64,000 bases of DNA from Orbaceae bacterium BiB (lineage in GTDB: Bacteria; Pseudomonadota; Gammaproteobacteria; Enterobacterales; Orbaceae), in assembly GCA_036251205.1 (NCBI GenBank), contig CP133958.1, positions 62,001 through 126,000 of the forward strand, in the 5' to 3' direction. Below the pieces are notes generated by a model. The model had not been told where the DNA came from and did no database searches. It worked only from the letters and a program-made list of their open reading frames with translations. Shown here piece after piece: positions 30,590 to 41,632 of the stretch. Within the stretch, counting starts at the first letter, position 1; each line of letters begins with the position of its first letter. Position numbers and translations under genes: made by a program.

Positions 30590-30640
30590 GGTTTTAAGTA
30601 AGTTTATTCTATTTATAAAATAGAAAATACGGTTTTAAGT
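30590..30640. repeat. Direct repeat plus palindrome in the acrA-zipA intergenic region
   Basis: The 346-base gap between the divergent acrA and zipA starts holds GGTTTTAAGT twice (30590-30599 and 30631-30640), 41 bases apart. Between the two lies the perfect inverted repeat TTCTATTT-ATA-AAATAGAA (30607-30625). The arrangement looks like a regulatory site, but no regulator is encoded nearby. The rest of the gap is AT-rich with no gene seen. Confidence 0.35.
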
Positions 30641-30705
30641 TACTTGAGTATTGATATTTAAATACAGTAATATAGTCAAATAAAATTAATACAGAGATAA
30701 GTTTT

Positions 30706-31566
30706 ATGGATAATTTACGTATTGTGTTGATTATTATTGCTTCTTTAGTGATCATCGCATTGTTGATTCACGGATTTTGGATCAATAAAAAAGAACGATC
30801 AACTATTTTTGAACCGGCTAATCGTAACAAAGTGAAAACTTCTGTAAGCCGAGATACACAAGATGATGGTTTTTTAGATGGTGTTGGTGAAGTTAGAGTT
30901 GTTAGCGTCAAAAATGATAGCGATGAAATTGAACCTAAAATAAGTAATGAACCATTAGAAGTGGAATCATCAACGGCTAAAATCAGCAAACCCGTTCAAC
31001 AAGATCTATTTGTTGACGATGAGCCGACTATTCAGCCTCAGGTTACCAACTTAACTCAGGATAAAGTAGATTTCGAGCAGTCAATTAAAATTGATGAACA
31101 TTCTTCTGTTATTAAACAAACCGAACCGGCTCCTCAAGAACGTACTCAATCAGCTAAAACAGATGTATTGGTTTTACATGTTGTTGGTTTGAATGATGAA
31201 AAGATTCGTGGTGATTTACTACTAAGTAGTATCATTCAGTCTGGTTTTCAATTTGGTGAAATGCAAATTTTTCATCGGCACCTTGATCCTGCTGGTAATG
31301 GCCCAGTATTGTTTAGTTTAGCGAATATGGTTAAACCAGGTACATTAGATCCTGAAACAATGCATGAATTTATGACACAAGGTATTTCTATATTTATGAT
31401 GGTTCCTTCATATGGCAATACTACGCAAAATTTCAAATTGATGTTACAGTCAGCTCAGCGAATAGCTGATGATGTTAATGGCGTTGTGCTAGATGACGAA
31501 CATCATATGCTTACCCCGCAAAAAATTGATAGTTATAAAACTCGCATCAAGAATATTACGCAATAA
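30706..31566 (+). CDS. zipA: Cell division protein ZipA
   Basis: Tethers FtsZ polymers to the inner membrane at the division site. An N-terminal membrane anchor (LRIVLIIIASLVIIALLIHGF) is followed by a polar, acidic linker of about 120 residues and a C-terminal FtsZ-binding domain beginning near VLVLHVVGLND, with FGEMQIFHRH and TQGISIFMMVPS typical of ZipA. It has 286 residues against 328 in E. coli, the difference being a shorter linker. AGAGA lies before the ATG. ligA follows 43 bases downstream, the order seen in many gammaproteobacteria. Confidence 0.93.
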   Translation: MDNLRIVLIIIASLVIIALLIHGFWINKKERSTIFEPANRNKVKTSVSRDTQDDGFLDGVGEVRVVSVKNDSDEIEPKISNEPLEVESSTAKISKPVQQDLFVDDEPTIQPQVTNLTQDKVDFEQSIKIDEHSSVIKQTEPAPQERTQSAKTDVLVLHVVGLNDEKIRGDLLLSSIIQSGFQFGEMQIFHRHLDPAGNGPVLFSLANMVKPGTLDPETMHEFMTQGISIFMMVPSYGNTTQNFKLMLQSAQRIADDVNGVVLDDEHHMLTPQKIDSYKTRIKNITQ

Positions 31567-31609
31567 TAAGGCTATTTTCGATGTGTAAACCATAAGTAAT
31601 GAGTGTTAA

Positions 31610-33661
<2,052 letters not shown>

Positions 33662-33673
33662 GGGAGCCTATTT

Positions 33674-34195
33674 ATGCCGCTATTAGATAGTTTTAAAGTT
33701 GATCATACTAAAATGAAGGCACCATTTGTACGTGTAGCTAAAATTATGCAGACGCCAAAGGGTGATACGATTACTGTTTTTGATTTACGTTTTACTGTAC
33801 CAAATCAAAGTAAATTACCTGAAAAAGGTATTCATACTTTAGAACATCTATTTGCTGGCTTTATGCGTGATCATTTAAATGCAGCAGATGTAGAAATTAT
33901 TGATATTTCGCCTATGGGCTGTCGTACTGGTTTTTATATGAGTTTAATTGGGCAGCCCACTGAACAGCGAGTAGCTGAAAGTTGGCTTGCTTCGATGAAT
34001 GATATCTTGGCAGTAAAATCGCAAAATGAGATCCCTGAACTAAATGAGTATCAATGTGGTTCATATCAAATGCATTCGCTTGATGAGGCGAAAATGATTG
34101 CTCATGATATTATCAAATCTAGTATTAATGTTTGTCATAATAGTGATATTGCATTAACAGATGAGCAAATCACTAAAATCAATAATCAGAAGTGA
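33674..34195 (+). CDS. luxS: S-ribosylhomocysteine lyase LuxS
   Basis: Cleaves S-ribosylhomocysteine to homocysteine and DPD, the autoinducer-2 precursor, in the activated methyl cycle. The metal-binding HTLEH motif (near residue 55), [13 protein letters not shown] with the catalytic cysteine, and the third metal ligand in [10 protein letters not shown] are all present. The length of 173 residues is typical. It follows ligA by 12 bases and precedes a small tautomerase gene whose ribosome site overlaps its stop codon, so the two are probably cotranslated. Confidence 0.96.
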   Translation: MPLLDSFKVDHTKMKAPFVRVAKIMQTPKGDTITVFDLRFTVPNQSKLPEKGIHTLEHLFAGFMRDHLNAADVEIIDISPMGCRTGFYMSLIGQPTEQRVAESWLASMNDILAVKSQNEIPELNEYQCGSYQMHSLDEAKMIAHDIIKSSINVCHNSDIALTDEQITKINNQK

Positions 34196-34205
34196 GGAGA
34201 ATATT

Positions 34206-34394
34206 ATGCCTAATGTTGTGATTGATTTTTTAGAAGGCAGAACGGTTGAACAGAAACGTGAAATGGCTAAACGAGTAACTCAGGCTATTGTCGAAACACT
34301 TAACTGTAAACCAGAAGCGGTACAAATTATTATGCATGAAATATCGACTGAACAAATTGCTAACGGCGGTGTATTACGTTGTGATAAAAATTAA
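34206..34394 (+). CDS. Tautomerase of the 4-oxalocrotonate tautomerase family
   Basis: A 62-residue protein beginning MPNVVIDFLEGRTVEQKREM. In this family the initiator Met is removed and Pro1 acts as general base. An arginine at position 11 of the mature chain (EGR) also fits the active site. An AGGAG ribosome site lies seven bases before the ATG at 34206, so a longer in-frame reading from 34161 is rejected. It starts 10 bases after the luxS stop. The substrate is unknown. Confidence 0.85.
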   Translation: MPNVVIDFLEGRTVEQKREMAKRVTQAIVETLNCKPEAVQIIMHEISTEQIANGGVLRCDKN

Positions 34395-34410
34395 TTTTAT
34401 TGTGCAAGGC

Positions 34411-34443
34411 GATTAATCATGATTTTTGTATTCATGGTTAATC
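34411..34443 (+). terminator. Hairpin after luxS-tautomerase, possible terminator
   Basis: GATTAATCATG pairs with CATGGTTAATC around an 11-base T-rich loop, with one U-G wobble in the plus-strand RNA. There is no T-run after it, so it may be a weak terminator or a 3' stabilising stem. The 207 bases between this operon and blc hold nothing else recognisable. Confidence 0.4.
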
Positions 34444-34601
34444 TTACAGCTTAATAAATTAGTCGATTGAGTTCTCTATTCTTGTAAATTACTTGATGAA
34501 TAAATACGATTGCATGATTTTATAGTATGGTGATACCTGTTTTATTATCATGATTTAATGAGTCATAATTTGTGTTTAGTGATATCTTAGTGGATAAAAT
34601 C

Positions 34602-35141
34602 ATGTCAAAAATAAGAGTAATTTTTCTTACTTTCATCTCATTACTTATCTCAGCCTGTCAAATAAAAGTGCCTGATGATATTACTCCCGTTAATCATTTT
34701 GATGCCGCTAGGTATCTTGGTAAGTGGTATGAAATAGCACGGTTAGATAATAAGTTTGAGAAAAATATGGTCAATGTTAGTGCCAATTACTCTCTACGTG
34801 ATGATAACGGTATTAAAGTTGTGAATCGTGGCTTTGATAATGAAAAACAAGTGTGGCAAGAGAGTATCGGTAGAGCCTATTTTCTTGGAGTAACGGACGT
34901 TGCTGCATTGAAAGTCTCTTTTTTCGGTCCATTTTATGGTGGTTATAATGTCGTAAAGCTTGATAAAGATTATCAAGTTGCACTGATAGCCGGATCTAAC
35001 AAAGAGTATCTTTGGATTTTAGCAAGAACACCTTGTATTAGTGATGAATTAAAGACAGCTTATGTTGAGAAAGCAAAAGAGATAGGATTCGATATTAACA
35101 AACTTAATTTTAACATTCAGACATCATGTACAGTTCAATAA
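34602..35141 (+). CDS. blc: Lipocalin family lipoprotein Blc
   Basis: Outer-membrane lipocalin thought to bind fatty acids or lysophospholipids. The N-terminal signal peptide ends in the lipobox LISAC, giving a lipidated cysteine followed by QIK. The lipocalin GxW motif is present in YLGKWYEIARLDNKFE, with NYSLRDDNGIKVVNRGF and the barrel strands after it. The start is set at the ATG 34602 in front of the signal peptide; a GTG at 34572 would add a charged stretch. It has 179 residues (E. coli Blc 177). Confidence 0.92.
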   Translation: MSKIRVIFLTFISLLISACQIKVPDDITPVNHFDAARYLGKWYEIARLDNKFEKNMVNVSANYSLRDDNGIKVVNRGFDNEKQVWQESIGRAYFLGVTDVAALKVSFFGPFYGGYNVVKLDKDYQVALIAGSNKEYLWILARTPCISDELKTAYVEKAKEIGFDINKLNFNIQTSCTVQ

Positions 35142-35167
35142 AGATTAAACACTTATTTAATCAGATT

Positions 35168-35205
35168 AGTGAAACAAGGTAATTTTATTATTATCTTGCT
35201 TCACT
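35168..35205. terminator. Hairpin between convergent blc and yggL
   Basis: Two 16-base arms (35168-35183 and 35190-35205) pair around a TTTATT loop, with one wobble and one mismatch on either strand. Neither side has a clean T-run. The position between convergent stop codons suggests a shared weak terminator. Confidence 0.4.
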
Positions 35206-35226
35206 ATTGTCAGTATGACTTAATGA

Positions 35227-35562
35227 TTAAAATACTAAATCATCCCACCAAATATCAATAAGTGGACCAGTTTTAACATCTTTTAAGCCATGAGCATTTA
35301 ACCAATCAGCAACAATTTTACGGTGTTCTTCAGTACAGTTACCTAATTTTTGAGTACAAACTAGACCCTGCCAGTTTAAGTAACCACTACCTTCATAAGC
35401 TAAGCCATTTGGCACAATCACTTCACGAATAAATTGATCAACAGTGGTATCGAGAACTTTCTCGTCACTTCCTTCATTGAATGACCAACTAACAGTGAAT
35501 CCTAACTCTTTAAATTCTTCAATATGTAATTTCTTTTTCAAACGTCGACTACGATTAGTCAT
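35227..35562 (-). CDS. yggL: YggL family (DUF469) 50S-associated protein
   Basis: The 111-residue product starts MTNRSRRLKKKLHIEEFKELGF and contains VPNGLAYEGSGYLNWQGLVC, KLGNCTEEHRKIVADWL and DIWWDDLVF, an end-to-end match to E. coli YggL as I recall it. Homologues associate with the large ribosomal subunit; the role is poorly defined. The ATG at 35562 has AAAGGA seven bases upstream and is preferred over an in-frame TTG at 35580. Its other neighbour, rhlE, is also ribosome- or RNA-related and is transcribed in the same direction. Confidence 0.92.
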   Translation of the reverse strand: MTNRSRRLKKKLHIEEFKELGFTVSWSFNEGSDEKVLDTTVDQFIREVIVPNGLAYEGSGYLNWQGLVCTQKLGNCTEEHRKIVADWLNAHGLKDVKTGPLIDIWWDDLVF

Positions 35563-35599
35563 AGTTATATCCTTTTTCAAAATGGGTTGTAATATTTAG

Positions 35600-36823
35600 T
35601 TATTTTACCACTTTTTTACCCGATCGTTGGGATATTTTTTTAGCTGGAGGTGGTGATGCTTTAATATTCGGATTAACGGCAAATCCATCTGTTTTTATTT
35701 CAGGAATACTCATTCCTAATAGTTTTTCAATTGCCTTCAGTTGTGGCAAATCATCGATACATACTAATGAAACGGCTTGTCCCTTATTTTGAGCTCGCCC
35801 AGTTCGGCCAATTCGATGAACATAGTCTTCTGCTACATGAGGTAAGTCGTAATTAACGACATAAGGTAACAACTCAATATCTAACCCTCTGGCGGCAATA
35901 TCGGTTGCAACTAGTACTCGAATTTGACCATTTTTAAAGTCAGCGAGCGCTTTTGTTCTGGCTCCTTGACTTTTATTACCATGAATAGCTGAGGCTTTAA
36001 TACCATCTTTAGTTAGCTGTTCAGCGAGATGATTAGCACCATATTTAGTTCTCGTAAAAATTAATACCTGTTGCCATTGATTTTTACCAATTAAATAAGA
36101 AATGAGTTCACGTTTACGACTTTTATCAACACGATGAATATATTGAGTGATTTGTTCCGACGAACTATTTTCTTTTGCTACTGAAACAGATTCTGGTGAT
36201 TGTAAAATCGACTGTGATAGTTGTTTTATTTCATCAGAAAACGTTGCTGAGAATAGTAAATTTTGGCGTTTTTTGGGTAATTTATTAATAACTCGTTTTA
36301 TATCATGAATAAATCCCATATCTAACATACGATCAGCTTCATCAAGTACCAATACTTTGACGGTAGATAACTCTACGGTATTTTTTTGTAATAAATCTAA
36401 TAATCGTCCAGGCGTTGCGACTAAAATGTCGACACCGCCTCTTAATTTCATCATTTGTGGATTAATACTTACACCACCAAAGACCACTAATGAGCGAATA
36501 GCTAGATAACGGCTATAATCACGAATATTATCACCAATTTGTGCTGCTAACTCGCGTGTCGGTGCTAAAATTAATGCATAAATTGGTCTTTTCCCTTTAG
36601 CGGTAGGGTTGGTCACTTTACTTTGTGATTCCGCCAGTTTTTGTAAAATAGGGAGTACAAATCCGGCTGTTTTTCCAGTACCTGTTTGGGCGCTAGCAAT
36701 TAGATCTTTTCCAGATAAAATAATCGGAATGGCTTGCTGTTGAATGGGTGTCGGTGTGGTGTAGTTTTGTTCTTGAACTGCGCGTAATATCTCGGTGTTG
36801 AGGCCAAGAGAATCAAATGACAT
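35600..36823 (-). CDS. rhlE: DEAD-box ATP-dependent RNA helicase RhlE-like
   Basis: RNA helicase linked in E. coli to ribosome assembly and RNA decay. All motifs are intact: Q motif [10 protein letters not shown], motif [10 protein letters not shown], Ia PTRELAAQI, Ib [39 protein letters not shown] and [11 protein letters not shown]. The ATG at 36823 ([13 protein letters not shown]) follows AGGGAT and gives 407 residues, near the usual size; the frame is open upstream to 36979, but that 52-residue extension is unlike the family. A short basic tail replaces the longer RhlE C terminus. yggL lies 37 bases downstream. Confidence 0.92.
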   Translation of the reverse strand: MSFDSLGLNTEILRAVQEQNYTTPTPIQQQAIPIILSGKDLIASAQTGTGKTAGFVLPILQKLAESQSKVTNPTAKGKRPIYALILAPTRELAAQIGDNIRDYSRYLAIRSLVVFGGVSINPQMMKLRGGVDILVATPGRLLDLLQKNTVELSTVKVLVLDEADRMLDMGFIHDIKRVINKLPKKRQNLLFSATFSDEIKQLSQSILQSPESVSVAKENSSSEQITQYIHRVDKSRKRELISYLIGKNQWQQVLIFTRTKYGANHLAEQLTKDGIKASAIHGNKSQGARTKALADFKNGQIRVLVATDIAARGLDIELLPYVVNYDLPHVAEDYVHRIGRTGRAQNKGQAVSLVCIDDLPQLKAIEKLLGMSIPEIKTDGFAVNPNIKASPPPAKKISQRSGKKVVK

Positions 36824-37000
36824 GAAATTAATCCCTGATGAATCTATAAAATAAATATGCTGATTTTCATTATAGAACAATTTGACACTAATTACTTGAA
36901 TATTTGAATTTTTCGGTAGTTTATTCACTATAACAGTTGTTATTATACTCGTAAAAAAATACGCTTGTAATATTAACAAGCGTATTTAGAGTAAACTAGT

Positions 37001-37921
37001 TTATGGTAGCTCCTTGATATATCCTTTAACAATATTGATACTATTATCAAATAACTGTTTTTCTTTATCATCAAAATCTAATTGAATTACTTTTTTGATA
37101 CCATGCTGATCTAAAATTGCTGGTACACCAATCGCAACATCTTTATAACCGTATTCACCATCTAAAATACAGGATAGAGCGAGTGCTCGATGGCTATTGG
37201 TCAAAATATGCTGACAAATTTCGGCGATAGTGCTACTAATACCATATTCAGTACAACCTTTACGGGTCGCTATTTCAAACCCCATTTTACGTGCTTTATC
37301 GCCTAGCGCATTGAAATCAATTCTCTTTTTTTCTAGTTGATTCAAATTGATTCCATAAACTGAAGAGTGTGACCAAACAGGAAATTGTGAGTCACCATGT
37401 TCACCAACAATAAAGGCATCAATACTTTGTGGGCCAATATCCATCTCTTCACCTAGTATTCGACGTAGTCTGACGGTATCAAGCCAAACACCGGTACCAA
37501 TTACTCGATTACGAGGCAGCCCAGATAGTTTCCATACTTGATACGTGATTGCATCACAAGGATTGGTCGCGATCAAAAAAATACCTTTAAAACCGTTTTT
37601 CATCATTCCCGGAATGATTGTTGAAACAATTTTAGATGTTCCAGCTAGCTCTTCAGCACGACTTTTTTGTGCAATTCCGGCTGTAACTGTAATAATCGCA
37701 ATATCAATATCTGCACAATCTGTGGCTTCTCGAACATTTATTTTGATCATGTTTTGTCGATAGGCCGCCGCATCAAGTAGATCTTGTTGATGACCATATA
37801 CTAGCTCTTTATTGAGATCAACTAACGCAATCTCTTCACAAAAACCACGGTTAACTAAGGTATAAGCCGTCGTTGAGCCTACATTACCTACACCAATGAT
37901 CATAATTTTACGTAGTTTCAT
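37001..37921 (-). CDS. ldh: L-lactate dehydrogenase (NAD)
   Basis: Interconverts pyruvate and L-lactate, recycling NADH during fermentation. The nucleotide site IMIIGVGNVGSTTAYTL, the substrate-specificity glutamine in AGIAQKSR (a malate enzyme would have arginine there), the substrate arginine in NRVIGTGVWLDTVRLR and the catalytic GEHGDSQ histidine are all present. It has 306 residues. GGAG lies five bases before the ATG at 37921; another ATG at 37924 and a TTG at 37939 are less likely. This enzyme type is common in Firmicutes and less so in enteric relatives, so transfer is possible. It stands alone with divergent azlC upstream. Confidence 0.88.
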   Translation of the reverse strand: MKLRKIMIIGVGNVGSTTAYTLVNRGFCEEIALVDLNKELVYGHQQDLLDAAAYRQNMIKINVREATDCADIDIAIITVTAGIAQKSRAEELAGTSKIVSTIIPGMMKNGFKGIFLIATNPCDAITYQVWKLSGLPRNRVIGTGVWLDTVRLRRILGEEMDIGPQSIDAFIVGEHGDSQFPVWSHSSVYGINLNQLEKKRIDFNALGDKARKMGFEIATRKGCTEYGISSTIAEICQHILTNSHRALALSCILDGEYGYKDVAIGVPAILDQHGIKKVIQLDFDDKEKQLFDNSINIVKGYIKELP

Positions 37922-38125
37922 CATCGCTCCTTTATGCAAGTGATATCTAACAAATATATCGCTCTATCATAATCCCAATAATATTTGATTGATATTTAAT
38001 TTGTGCTGATTTTAAATTAGTTTTCGGACAATATATTCAGTGATATATACTCTAGCAATTGATCGCTTTCGCTTTAATAATTGGTTATGATAGTGTCAAT
38101 ATAATTATTAATTGCTAATTAGGTT

Positions 38126-38821
38126 ATGAGTTTAACTTTTAAAAATGGTGTCATTGATTGTATTCCAACTTTATTAGGATATATCGGCATAGGAATTGCG
38201 GCAGGTGTTATTGCTAAAGCAGCTAATTTAAGTGTTTTAGAGGTGACGTTACTGGCTTTGATTGTGTATGCTGGAGCCGCACAATTTATTATTGCGGGTT
38301 TGATGTTGATTAGTGCACCTGTCTCGGCGATTATATTTACTGTCTTTTTAGTGAATTCTCGTCATTTCTTAATGAGTATGGCAACCGCCCCTTATTTTAA
38401 AAAATTTTCATTATTAAATAACATTGGTATTGGTAGTTTATTAACCGATGAAACTTTTGCTGTAGTGATGACATCTATCAGTAAAAAAGTGCCAGTTAAT
38501 TCACAGTGGATGCATGGGCTTAATTTAACTGCTTATTTAGTGTGGATTTTATCCTGTTTTATTGGTGCCGTTATTGGTAATTGGTTGCCAGATCCAAGGC
38601 AATTTGGTTTAGATTATGCGCTTGTCGCCATGTTTATTGGTTTACTTTATTTACAACTGATTAGCGATAGTCATAAAACGAAAAAGAATATGATTTTGGT
38701 TATGCTGACGGTTGCTGTTTTATTAATCTTTCTAATGAAATTTATTTCAGCAGAATTGGCACTATTAATTGCGACACTATTCGGTTGTTTATTCGGAGTT
38801 TTGATAGAAAAATGGGTATAA
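38126..38821 (+). CDS. azlC: AzlC family branched-chain amino acid exporter, large subunit
   Basis: Inner-membrane protein of 231 residues that with AzlD forms a two-gene exporter for branched-chain or related amino acids (LIV-E family). FKNGVIDCIPTLLGYIGIGIAAG and VYAGAAQFI are family hallmarks, followed by FLVNSRHFLMSMATAPYF. About seven hydrophobic helices are visible. The azlD start lies inside its last codons. The exact substrate is not shown by sequence; E. coli YgaZ exports valine. Confidence 0.9.
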   Translation: MSLTFKNGVIDCIPTLLGYIGIGIAAGVIAKAANLSVLEVTLLALIVYAGAAQFIIAGLMLISAPVSAIIFTVFLVNSRHFLMSMATAPYFKKFSLLNNIGIGSLLTDETFAVVMTSISKKVPVNSQWMHGLNLTAYLVWILSCFIGAVIGNWLPDPRQFGLDYALVAMFIGLLYLQLISDSHKTKKNMILVMLTVAVLLIFLMKFISAELALLIATLFGCLFGVLIEKWV

Positions 38822-39141
38822 CACAATATAGTTTATTGGTTATTTTGGGATGCGGTATTGTTACTTGGTTACCAAGGGTGATTCCTTTTATCTTAGTTCG
38901 TAAAATACATATACCTGATGTTGTTTTACGCTTTTTATCTTATGTACCATTATGTATTTTAACCGCTTTGTTTGTTCAAAATTTATTAATTGCTCGAGAA
39001 GGGCAGTTACCAGCGATAAATTATGAGTATTTTTTTGCATCCATACCAACAATATTAGCCGCAATTATAACTAAAAATTTAATGTGGATTGTTGTTATCG
39101 GTATTATTGCAATGGCTTTGACGCGCTATTTTTTTATTTAA
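38812..39141 (+). CDS. azlD: AzlD family branched-chain amino acid exporter, small subunit
   Basis: A 109-residue inner-membrane partner of AzlC with four hydrophobic helices. TWLPRVIPFILVRK is the AzlD signature. The ATG at 38812 overlaps the end of azlC by ten bases, implying translational coupling. An in-frame TTG at 38785 would add nine residues and is less likely. No terminator was identified in the 220 bases before gdhA; that gap holds a TATATT element at 39311-39316 that could be a -10 box for gdhA. Confidence 0.88.
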   Translation: MGITQYSLLVILGCGIVTWLPRVIPFILVRKIHIPDVVLRFLSYVPLCILTALFVQNLLIAREGQLPAINYEYFFASIPTILAAIITKNLMWIVVIGIIAMALTRYFFI

Positions 39142-39361
39142 ACGGTATTTTGTTGCATTGCACAATGATTGGGCAAGTGATTGCTCAGTAAAAACGAATA
39201 ATTAAGAAATAATAGGCAAAGAAACACTTATGACAATAATCTTGTAATTATTTTTACTAATGATGACGTTATTATTAAAATTTCTGATATTGTGTGACTC
39301 ATTTTAGTGCTATATTTTGCACAAATTCAGTTCAAATAAATCAAAATAGTAAGGATAAATT

Positions 39362-40708
39362 ATGAGTCACTATTCATCTGTAGATCAGTTTATTAGTACT
39401 TTGCAAAAACGCGATCCAAATCAACCCGAATTTTTGCAAGCTGTTCGTGAAGTATTAACTTCTTTATGGCCATTTTTAGAAAAAAATCCACAGTATACGC
39501 AGCAAGGCTTATTAGAAAGAATTACGGAGCCTGAACGTGTTATTCAATTCCGTGTCACTTGGGTTGATGATAAAGGACAAGTTCAAGTGAATAGAGCTTG
39601 GCGTGTACAATTTAATTCAGCAATCGGTCCTTTTAAAGGTGGAATGCGTTTTCATCCGTCAGTAAATCTTTCTATTCTTAAATTCCTTGGTTTTGAACAA
39701 ACTTTTAAAAACTCCTTAACAACATTACCGATGGGTGGTGGTAAAGGTGGTAGTGATTTTGATCCTAAAGGTAAAAGTCATGGTGAAGTGATGCGTTTTT
39801 GTCAGGCGCTTGTAACTGAATTATATCGTCATATCGGTCCCGATACTGATGTGCCAGCGGGTGATATTGGTGTTGGTGGCCGAGAAGTTGGTTTTATGGC
39901 AGGTATGATGAAAAAACTGACTAATAATGCTTCTTGTGTCTTTACTGGTAAAGGGCTATCGTTTGGTGGTAGTCTTATCAGACCTGAAGCAACTGGATAT
40001 GGATTAGTCTATTTTGTTGCAGCGATGTTAGAAAAACAGGGTAAAAGCTTTGACGGTTTAAGAGTCGCTGTTTCTGGATCGGGAAATGTTGCGCAATACG
40101 CGATTGAAAAATGTATGCAACTTGGTGCCAAAGTGATTACTGTTTCTGATTCAGCAGGTACAGTTGTTGATGATGCTGGCTTTACTCCTGAAAAATTAGC
40201 TCGTTTAATGGCTATTAAAAATGTTGAGTATGGTCGAGTTGAACAATATGCTAAAGAGTTTAATCTTGCTTTTCATAAAGGACAAAAACCATGGGGTATT
40301 AAAGTTGATGTAGCTTTACCATGTGCGACTCAAAATGAATTAGCAATTGAAGATGCAAAAACATTAATTAAAAATGGCGTTATTGCTATTGGTGAAGGAG
40401 CTAATATGCCAACAACGATTGAAGCAACGGAAGCATTTATTAATGCAAATGTACTTTTTGCTCCTGGTAAAGCCGCTAATGCTGGTGGTGTTGCAACTTC
40501 AGGTCTTGAAATGGCACAAAATTCAGCAAGAATGTCATGGACTGCCGAGGAAGTCGATCGTGAATTGCATCATATTATGCTTGCTATCCACTCATCTTGT
40601 GTGAAGTATGGTGATCATGGTGGTAAGGTTGTCAATTATGTTGATGGTGCTAATATTGCTGGGTTTGTAAAAGTTGCTGATGCGATGCTAGGGCAAGGGA
40701 TATTGTAA
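39362..40708 (+). CDS. gdhA: NADP-specific glutamate dehydrogenase
   Basis: Makes glutamate from 2-oxoglutarate, ammonia and NADPH. Substrate-site motifs IGPFKGGMRFHPSVN and TTLPMGGGKGGSDFDPKGKS carry the catalytic lysines, with DVPAGDIGVGGREVGFM and the nucleotide fold VAVSGSGNVAQYA after them. The 448 residues match E. coli GdhA (447) in the hexameric NADP class. AAGGA lies eight bases before the ATG. It is monocistronic, closed by a strong terminator. Confidence 0.97.
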   Translation: MSHYSSVDQFISTLQKRDPNQPEFLQAVREVLTSLWPFLEKNPQYTQQGLLERITEPERVIQFRVTWVDDKGQVQVNRAWRVQFNSAIGPFKGGMRFHPSVNLSILKFLGFEQTFKNSLTTLPMGGGKGGSDFDPKGKSHGEVMRFCQALVTELYRHIGPDTDVPAGDIGVGGREVGFMAGMMKKLTNNASCVFTGKGLSFGGSLIRPEATGYGLVYFVAAMLEKQGKSFDGLRVAVSGSGNVAQYAIEKCMQLGAKVITVSDSAGTVVDDAGFTPEKLARLMAIKNVEYGRVEQYAKEFNLAFHKGQKPWGIKVDVALPCATQNELAIEDAKTLIKNGVIAIGEGANMPTTIEATEAFINANVLFAPGKAANAGGVATSGLEMAQNSARMSWTAEEVDRELHHIMLAIHSSCVKYGDHGGKVVNYVDGANIAGFVKVADAMLGQGIL

Positions 40709-40727
40709 TAATCTACTCATAAAAGTG

Positions 40728-40757
40728 AAAAACCACCTAATAAGGTGGTTTTTTTAT
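40728..40757. terminator. Bidirectional terminator between gdhA and hemY
   Basis: AACCACCT and AGGTGGTT form a perfect stem with a short loop; an A-run precedes it and seven T residues follow. It serves gdhA and probably also the convergent haem operon. Confidence 0.88.
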
Positions 40758-40780
40758 CATATCAAATACCGTTAGGTTAG

Positions 40781-41623
40781 TTATCTTTTCAATAAATTAT
40801 CACGATAAACTGCAACTGTATCTTGATAAATAGGTGTATTGCGGATAACTTTAGGTTGCTCTTTCCACCAATTTAGCATCTGTTCAATACCTTTAGTGTC
40901 TGCCAACTGTTTAATTCGTCCAATGTATGCAACATTTTTAAACTGATCCAATTGCATCTCATTAAAAGCCTCGGATTTATACATGGCGGGTAAGATTTCA
41001 ATAATAGATTGATAATCTTTTATCTCATAGTATAGTTCATCAGCTAAACGTAAAACTTCTGGATTGCGAGGCTTTTCTTCTAGTAAGTCTTCGACAGCTT
41101 GTTTAGCAAGTTCATACTGTTTACTTTTTATATGTAAACGTAACTGGACTAGTTTAAATGCAAATTTCTCGTTTTCCTGACAGAGCGTTGCTGCTTTATC
41201 AAGATGTTCTCGTGCTTTATCAAATTGATTCGCATTAACTTCTGCTTGTGCCGCTTGTAAATAAGTCAGAGTACTATTTGATGCAATTTTTGCACTTTTA
41301 GAGAGTAGCTTAGATGCCTTGTTATAATCGCCTTCAAGCATTAATAGTTGTGCTTGCTCTATACGTTTTAGTGCTTTTTTTGGCGATTTTGCACGTAACC
41401 AACTACCAAATGCAGTTTTTGAATAGAATATTTTTTTCAATAGCCAATAAATAATGAAAAGTAATAATAGTAAACAAGCTTCAGCTAGTATAAAGGTGGT
41501 CAAACTCATTGTGATGCGATAGCCGGAAGTTTGAAACATGACAATGCCTTGATGGTTAGCGAGGATTGGCCCAACAACCATACCAGCAACGAGAACTAAG
41601 AAAATAATTAATATTCGTAACAT
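40781..41623 (-). CDS. hemY: Haem biosynthesis-associated TPR protein HemY, C-terminally short
   Basis: Inner-membrane protein with a TPR domain, found with hemC-hemD-hemX in gammaproteobacteria; its role in haem synthesis is indirect. Two N-terminal helices (LRILIIFLVLVAGMVVGPIL and ILAEACLLLLLFIIYWLL) match HemY, followed by TPR-like repeats (LTYLQAAQAEVNANQFDKA, NPEVLRLADELYYEI). It ends at residue 280, just after the segment LNWWKEQPKVIRN, where E. coli HemY continues for about 115 more residues. A terminator follows at once, so the short form is real in this sequence. GGAG overlaps the hemX stop codon. Confidence 0.9.
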   Translation of the reverse strand: MLRILIIFLVLVAGMVVGPILANHQGIVMFQTSGYRITMSLTTFILAEACLLLLLFIIYWLLKKIFYSKTAFGSWLRAKSPKKALKRIEQAQLLMLEGDYNKASKLLSKSAKIASNSTLTYLQAAQAEVNANQFDKAREHLDKAATLCQENEKFAFKLVQLRLHIKSKQYELAKQAVEDLLEEKPRNPEVLRLADELYYEIKDYQSIIEILPAMYKSEAFNEMQLDQFKNVAYIGRIKQLADTKGIEQMLNWWKEQPKVIRNTPIYQDTVAVYRDNLLKR

Positions 41624-41632
41624 TATTGGCTC

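Noticed and set aside
36824..36979. N-terminal extension of the RhlE-like helicase
   Set aside because: Not conserved in the family; the internal ATG at 36823 has a good ribosome site and gives the expected N terminus.
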